NCBI RefSeq assembly: GCF_004151105.1
Contig: NZ_PHRF01000095.1
Coordinates: 186,001 to 250,000 of the forward strand
DNA: 64,000 nucleotides
Direction of reading: 5' to 3'
Source: Streptomyces sp. L-9-10
Lineage (GTDB): Bacteria; Actinomycetota; Actinomycetes; Streptomycetales; Streptomycetaceae
Shown: in pieces, positions 59,662 through 64,000 of the stretch
Layout: each line of letters opens with the position of its first letter
Position numbering within the stretch: position 1 is the first letter of the stretch
The notes under the pieces: model-generated
Databases searched by the model: none
The model's input: the letters and a program-made list of their open reading frames with translations, nothing else
Told to the model about the DNA's origin: nothing
Made by a program: the position numbers and the translations under genes

Positions 59662-62235
59662 CTACTTCTTCTTCTTGGAGTCCGGGCCCGCGGCCCCGCC
59701 CTCCTTGAACCCGATGTCCTGGTAGCGAGGGGTCTGGAAGCCGAAGGCGCCCGCGTTCACCACCGTCGGCTTCACCGCGACCAGCTGCGGACGCTGGTAG
59801 AGGGGGATGGATCCGGCCGCGGCCCAGATACGGGCATCGGCCTGCCGGACCAGATCGCGGGACTTCTTCTCGTTGAGCTCGGCGGCGGCGCTGGCGAAGA
59901 GCTGGTCGATGTGGTCCGTACCGACACGGGTGTAGTTCTGCTCCACCAGCAGCGAACCGTCGCTGGCGGGCACGGGCTTCGCGTAGATCGGCCGTCCGTC
60001 GGTCGCCGGGAAGGCGCTGGCCGGCCAGGAGTAGAGGGCCAGGTCGTAGTGGCCGGAGGCGATGTGGTCCTTGAAGTACTCGTCGTCCGAGACCTTGGTG
60101 ATCTCCGTACCGACACCGATGCGGTCGAGCATCCGCGAGATCCGCTCGCCGACGGAGCGGAGCGACTCCGCGCCCTCACCCGCGGGCAGGACGAAGCGGA
60201 GGCTGAGCGGCTTCCCGTCCTTGCCGAGCGGGCCGCTCGGCAGGGTCGCGGCGGAGGCGGAGGGCGACGTGGAGGAAGAGGGAGCGGCCGTGCCGCGCGG
60301 GGCGTAGGCGCCCGCCACACCGCCCGGCTTCTTGTCGGAGTCGTCCACGGCGGCGGCCTGCCGGAGCAGCACGTCCCCCTGGAGGCGGGCGACGGAGGCG
60401 GGGGAAAGGACATGCGCGGACTCGGGGCGGGGGGCGGACCTGCCCGGCTTGTTGTCCCCGACGATGTACAGGCCCTCGTCCGAGGGGACGTCGCTGCCCG
60501 CGTCCGTGTCGTCGGCCTTCTTCTTCGCCGCGGCCGCGTCCTTGTCGTCGTCCTTGTCGCCCTTCTTCTTCTCCTCGGCCGCGACCTTCTCCTCGTACTT
60601 CCGCTTCTGCTCCTCGGCCTTCTTCTTCTCGGCCTCTTCCGTCTTCGCGTCGGGGCGCTTGGCCTGGGCCGCGGCCTCCGCTTCCTCCTCGCTCAGCTCC
60701 TCGTCGCCCTCCTCGCCCTCCTCACCCTCCGCGCGCTTCTTCTGGGCCTTGCTGCCCGCCTTGGCGGTCACCTTCTTCTTGGCCCCGTCCGGCGTCCAGC
60801 CCGCGTCGGCCAGCAGGGCCTGCGCCTCAAGCGTGTCCTGCTTGCCGAGCGCCTCGCTGCTGTCCGCGTACGCCTTCTGTCCCATCAGCGCCAGATGGCT
60901 GCCGGGCGGCTTCGCCTGTAGTCCGAGCGGCTGGAGCACCGTGTCGGCCAGTTCCTGACGGTTGATCGCGCGGGCGACCGCCCGCCGTACCCGCTCGTCC
61001 GCGAGCGGCCCGGACTCGCCGTTCAGCGCGAGCTGCGTGAACGCGGGCTCCAGCGACCTGCGGATCTCGTAGCCGCGCAGTCCCTTCTGCTCCCGCGCGT
61101 ACCGCGCGATGGACTCGGCGGTCCGCTTGCGCGCCTCCGCGGCCTCCTCGGCCTGCTCCTCGTCGGAGCCGTTGGCCAGCGCCCAGGACCGGAGCGCGGA
61201 GCCCGGGGTGATCGCGGCGCCAGGACCGTGGGTGAGCGGCTGCCCGCCGCCGGATTCGGCGTGCTTCCCGCCGTGCTTCTCGGTGTCCTTCTCCGCTTCT
61301 CTCTCCGCTTCCTTCTCCGCTTCCTTCTCCGCCAGGGCCATGCGCTTGACCACGGTGCTGTCGATCTCGACGATGTCGACCTTGCGGGCCGCGATCGCCC
61401 CCGCGGTCTCCTTCCTGGGGACCGTGCGCATGATCAGCTGGTCGAGCTTGGCGGGCTCTCCCCACCAGTGGGGGTTGCGCGCGAGCGTGGTCTCCTTGGC
61501 CTTTCCGTCCACCTTCTTGACGGTGAAGGGTCCCGCCGTCACCTTCAGGTTCTTCCTGGCGCCGTCGTTGAACGCGTTGGGCGTCCCCATCACGTCCTTG
61601 GGGTAGAGCGGGCTGAACAGCGACTCCCAGTCGGAGTACGGCTTGTTGAAGGTGACTCTGACCTCAAGGTTGTTGGCACCGCGCTCGATCTTCTCGATCC
61701 GCTCGTACCCGGCGTTGCGTGCCGTCCAGTAAGCGGAGTCCTTGCCGCGCAGCGCACGCCACTGCGCCACGAAGTCCGGTGCCCCGATCTCCCGGCCGTT
61801 GCTCCACACCGCCTGCTGGTTCAGCTTGTAGAGCACGACCTGCTTGGGCTCACGCTCGACGATCTTGGCGGACTCCAGATAGTCGGGGTTCCGCTGGGGC
61901 CGGCCGCTCTTGTCGAGCGTGAAGAGGGCCGGCAGTACGGCACCGGCGATCCGGCTCGTGGCCGCGTCCGCGTCGGCCTGGTAGGTGTTCAGTGTCGCGG
62001 GCATGGTGTCGACCGCCCAGCGCATGGTGCCGCCCTGGGCGACTCCTTCACGTTTTACGGCCGAGATGTCCGGGGCGGCGGCGGCCGAGGGCTCGCTTCC
62101 GTCCTCCTCCGAGGTGCACGCGGACAGGGCCCCCAGTGCCAGCACACCGGTGGTGAGAAGCGCGACGGAGCGGAGCGTTCGGGAGCGGAGCGTTCGGGAG
62201 CATGTCCTCCCGCGTGGGGCGCCGACGTGGGACAT
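59662..62235 (-). CDS. LpqW-like lipoprotein of the solute-binding family 5, with charged insertions
   Basis: An 857-residue lipoprotein with lipobox LSAC (Cys40), then a family 5 binding fold in two parts: GTMRWAVDTMPATLNTYQAD onwards and a C-terminal half with SLRFVLPAGEGAESLRSVGERISRML. Two insertions interrupt it: a short Lys/Glu run at about 302-328 and a long highly charged stretch (EEAEKKKAEEQKRKYEEK) at about 478-611. No permease or ATPase gene is next to it. The position beside typA is that of mycobacterial LpqW (Rv1166), which regulates mannolipid synthesis rather than transport; the call is by position and family. GAAGAGG lies 8 nt before the ATG. Confidence 0.75.
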   Translation of the reverse strand: MSHVGAPRGRTCSRTLRSRTLRSVALLTTGVLALGALSACTSEEDGSEPSAAAAPDISAVKREGVAQGGTMRWAVDTMPATLNTYQADADAATSRIAGAVLPALFTLDKSGRPQRNPDYLESAKIVEREPKQVVLYKLNQQAVWSNGREIGAPDFVAQWRALRGKDSAYWTARNAGYERIEKIERGANNLEVRVTFNKPYSDWESLFSPLYPKDVMGTPNAFNDGARKNLKVTAGPFTVKKVDGKAKETTLARNPHWWGEPAKLDQLIMRTVPRKETAGAIAARKVDIVEIDSTVVKRMALAEKEAEKEAEREAEKDTEKHGGKHAESGGGQPLTHGPGAAITPGSALRSWALANGSDEEQAEEAAEARKRTAESIARYAREQKGLRGYEIRRSLEPAFTQLALNGESGPLADERVRRAVARAINRQELADTVLQPLGLQAKPPGSHLALMGQKAYADSSEALGKQDTLEAQALLADAGWTPDGAKKKVTAKAGSKAQKKRAEGEEGEEGDEELSEEEAEAAAQAKRPDAKTEEAEKKKAEEQKRKYEEKVAAEEKKKGDKDDDKDAAAAKKKADDTDAGSDVPSDEGLYIVGDNKPGRSAPRPESAHVLSPASVARLQGDVLLRQAAAVDDSDKKPGGVAGAYAPRGTAAPSSSTSPSASAATLPSGPLGKDGKPLSLRFVLPAGEGAESLRSVGERISRMLDRIGVGTEITKVSDDEYFKDHIASGHYDLALYSWPASAFPATDGRPIYAKPVPASDGSLLVEQNYTRVGTDHIDQLFASAAAELNEKKSRDLVRQADARIWAAAGSIPLYQRPQLVAVKPTVVNAGAFGFQTPRYQDIGFKEGGAAGPDSKKKK

Positions 62236-62598
62236 GGCTTGTACCTCTTCGTCCTGTTTGTGGAATTTAGAGATGATCACACCTATTTGCCCACTCACTG
62301 AAGGGGACCGCGAGTCAGCGGCGGCGCAGACACGTCGTGACGTGCGATCAAACCCACCCGAGCGGCCCAATGCGCCCGGCCGCGGGGCTTGGCTCAAACC
62401 GCTCCCGGAACGGGCCCGCGCACCGGAAAACAAGTGACCTACGGCTTCACAACGGGGGATGTGACACGGAACACTCTCAGGCGCACACAGAGAGCGAGAG
62501 AACCGAGAGAGCCGAGAGAGAGCCGTCTGAGGGGATCCGTCAGAGGGGATTCCCGCGACCCCGCATGCCACCCGAGCCCCTGGAAGTGAGGGCAACTC
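62236..62598. other. Divergent regulatory gap with purine-rich repeats
   Basis: 363 nt between the LpqW-like gene and the small gene before sdh. It contains an AT-rich minus-strand stretch near 62250-62300 (TGGGCA-18 nt-TAAATT possible), a run of GAGAG(C/A) repeats at 62490-62525 and the direct repeat GAGGGGATccGTCAGAGGGGATTcc (62528-62552). No gene is supported. Confidence 0.4.
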
Positions 62599-62829
62599 AT
62601 GTCCCTGCAGGACGATGTGACAGCGATCAGGCGATGCCTCGACGACCTGGTCCGCACGGTCGACCGGCTGGAGCGGAATCTCGCGCTCCTGCGTGAGAAC
62701 GAGTCCCGGCCCCAGCCGGCCGGCCGCGTCGAAGACCTGGTGACCATCCCCGACACCCCGTACAACAGCGCGCTGTGGACGGACTCGGACGACGAGGGCC
62801 TGGGCGTACGCGACCGGCGGGCTCCCTAG
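62599..62829 (+). CDS. Small conserved protein upstream of sdh genes
   Basis: A 76-residue protein: an amphipathic coiled-coil N-terminus (SLQDDVTAIRRCLDDLVRTVDRLERNLALL, residues 2-31), then a flexible acidic tail. GAAGTGAGGG lies about 7 nt before the ATG. It directly precedes the succinate dehydrogenase membrane subunit gene by 23 nt and may be part of that operon. No known function. Confidence 0.65.
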   Translation: MSLQDDVTAIRRCLDDLVRTVDRLERNLALLRENESRPQPAGRVEDLVTIPDTPYNSALWTDSDDEGLGVRDRRAP

Positions 62830-62852
62830 ATCCCTTCCGTCAGGAGTCCTCG

Positions 62853-63692
62853 TTGGCCACCGGTACCGAACCCCCAGCCGTCAGTACGGGCTCATCCGGC
62901 GGTACGGGCGTGCGCGGCGCCTCGCGCGCCGCCATCGCGCCCCGCCACCTGCGGACGGACCGCTGGTGGCTGGCGCCCGCCGTGACCGCCGCCGGACTGC
63001 TCGCCTTCATCGTGTACTCGACCTGGCGAGCGTTCGCGAACAGCGACTACTACGCGGCGCCGTATGTCTCGCCGTTCTACTCGCCCTGTCTGGCGGAGAG
63101 CTGCGCGCCCATGCGGAACGGTCCGAACTGGGAGATCTTCGGCAGCTGGTGGGGCCTGTCCCCCGCGCTGCTGATCCTCATCTTCCCGCTGGGCTTCCGG
63201 CTGACCTGCTACTACTACCGCAAGGCGTATTACCGCGGCTTCTGGGCCTCGCCGCCCGCCTGCGCCGTCGCCGAGCCCCACGCGAAGTACACCGGTGAGA
63301 CCCGCTTCCCGCTGATCCTGCAGAACATCCACCGGTACTTCTTCTACGCGGCCGTACCGGTCGCGGGCATCCTCACGTACGACACCGTGCTCACCTTCCG
63401 GGACGCGGAGTACGCCTGGGGCCATATGGGGCTCGGCTCGCTGATCTTCCTCGTCAACACCGTGCTGATCTGGGCGTACACGCTCTCCTGCCACTCCTGC
63501 CGGCACATCATCGGCGGCCGGCTGCGGCACTTCTCGAAGCATCCGGTGCGCTACCGGCTGTGGGGCTGGGCCGGACGGCTCAACAACCGCCATATGCAGC
63601 TCGCGTGGGCCTCGTTGATCAGCGTCGCCGCCTGCGACTTCTACGTGTACCTGCTCGCCACCGGAACCTTCGCCGACCCGCGCCTCTTCTGA
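62853..63692 (+). CDS. Succinate dehydrogenase/fumarate reductase membrane subunit-like protein
   Basis: A 279-residue integral membrane protein with five or six helices, starting at TTG (CAGGAG 6 nt upstream). Histidines that may ligate heme lie in QNIHRYFFYAA (about 151), WGHMGLG (about 187) and SCHSCRH (about 211). It directly precedes an SdhA-type flavoprotein gene, and its size matches Rv0249c, the membrane anchor of the second mycobacterial Sdh. It would carry electrons from succinate to menaquinone. Confidence 0.8.
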   Translation: MATGTEPPAVSTGSSGGTGVRGASRAAIAPRHLRTDRWWLAPAVTAAGLLAFIVYSTWRAFANSDYYAAPYVSPFYSPCLAESCAPMRNGPNWEIFGSWWGLSPALLILIFPLGFRLTCYYYRKAYYRGFWASPPACAVAEPHAKYTGETRFPLILQNIHRYFFYAAVPVAGILTYDTVLTFRDAEYAWGHMGLGSLIFLVNTVLIWAYTLSCHSCRHIIGGRLRHFSKHPVRYRLWGWAGRLNNRHMQLAWASLISVAACDFYVYLLATGTFADPRLF

Positions 63693-63726
63693 CGATCCGC
63701 GCCTCTTGTAGGGAGAGCCTTCCGAA

Positions 63727-64000
63727 ATGACGCAACTCGAACGCCGGCAGTGGGACGTCGTGGTGGTGGGTGCGGGAGGAGCGGGCCTGCGCGCCGCCAT
63801 CGAGGCGCGCGAGCGGGGCGCTCGTACCGCCGTCATCTGCAAGTCCCTCTTCGGCAAGGCCCATACGGTGATGGCCGAGGGCGGGATCGCCGCCTCCATG
63901 GGCAATGTGAACTCCGGCGACAACTGGCGGGTGCACTTCCGCGACACCCTGCGCGGCGGGAAGTTCCTCAACCAGTGGCGGATGGCGGAGCTGCACGCCC
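63727..64000 (+). CDS. sdhA: Succinate dehydrogenase/fumarate reductase flavoprotein subunit (5' part)
   Basis: Only the first 91 residues are in the window. The FAD-binding Rossmann motif VVVVGAGGAGLRAAIEA (about 11-27) and KAHTVMAEGGIAA (about 44-56), whose His carries covalent FAD in this family, are clear. ATG with TAGGGAGAG upstream, 34 nt after the membrane subunit gene. The iron-sulfur subunit should follow outside the window. Confidence 0.9.
   Translation, partial: MTQLERRQWDVVVVGAGGAGLRAAIEARERGARTAVICKSLFGKAHTVMAEGGIAASMGNVNSGDNWRVHFRDTLRGGKFLNQWRMAELHA

Noticed and set aside
62236..62598. A short gene in the purine-rich gap before the sdh region
   Set aside because: Frames there are low-complexity Arg/Glu/Ser sequence from GAGA repeats, lack ribosome binding sites and do not resemble known proteins.

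Overview
The window is high-GC (about 70 percent or more) DNA with dense, often overlapping genes, many GTG/TTG starts, Actinobacteria-type promoters and typical Streptomyces content: mycothiol synthesis (mshB), a 7Fe-8S ferredoxin (fdxA), DUF3117, an NYN nuclease and bldK-like oligopeptide transporters. I read it as a chromosomal core segment of a Streptomyces species. I see no tRNA, rRNA, CRISPR array, insertion sequence or prophage. LAYOUT. 0-9 kb: the 5' part of a DUF3152-type protein, an alpha/beta hydrolase, a TetR regulator, DUF3107, a ferritin-like protein, a DEAD-box RNA helicase with a long basic tail, a second hydrolase and an NYN-domain protein. 9-21 kb: MarC-type and MFS membrane proteins, a PHP-domain phosphoesterase, a SUFU-domain protein, the magnesium proteins CorA and a soluble MgtE-like CBS protein, DUF1003 and the Mrp Fe-S carrier. 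21-26 kb: an envelope-stress module, tatB, HtrA-type protease, anti-sigma factor and ECF sigma factor, all on the minus strand, with an O-methyltransferase running away from it. 26-42 kb: DUF3117, enoyl-CoA hydratase, Tag glycosylase, a DivIVA-like protein, folP2-like, a LOG-family protein, dapE, dapC, fdxA, a GNAT acetyltransferase, a SirB1-type protein, a peptidoglycan-binding-like membrane protein and mshB. 42-57 kb: an S9 peptidase, then two consecutive five-gene oligopeptide ABC operons on the minus strand. 57-64 kb: typA, a large LpqW-like solute-binding lipoprotein and the start of a succinate dehydrogenase operon (cut by the window edge). HOW IT FITS TOGETHER. From memory of M. tuberculosis gene order, most of the block from corA to typA is collinear with Rv1239c to Rv1165, and the first 7 kb with Rv3206c-Rv3211. 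It is therefore an old actinobacterial backbone. Functional groups are lysine/peptidoglycan precursor synthesis (dapE, dapC), redox (mshB, fdxA, Mrp, Sdh), envelope quality control (sigma-E/RseA/HtrA/TatB), and peptide import followed by peptide cleavage (two Opp operons beside an S9 peptidase). The most notable non-textbook signals are: tandem duplications at gene 3' ends that include the stop codon; ten genes with a TAnnnT box 6-7 nt before the start codon and no ribosome binding site (probable leaderless mRNAs); an apparent AUU start codon; a near-perfect ECF promoter in front of the sigma gene; competing helices in the corA leader; and a repeated 16-bp element upstream of the typA-adjacent peptide operon.
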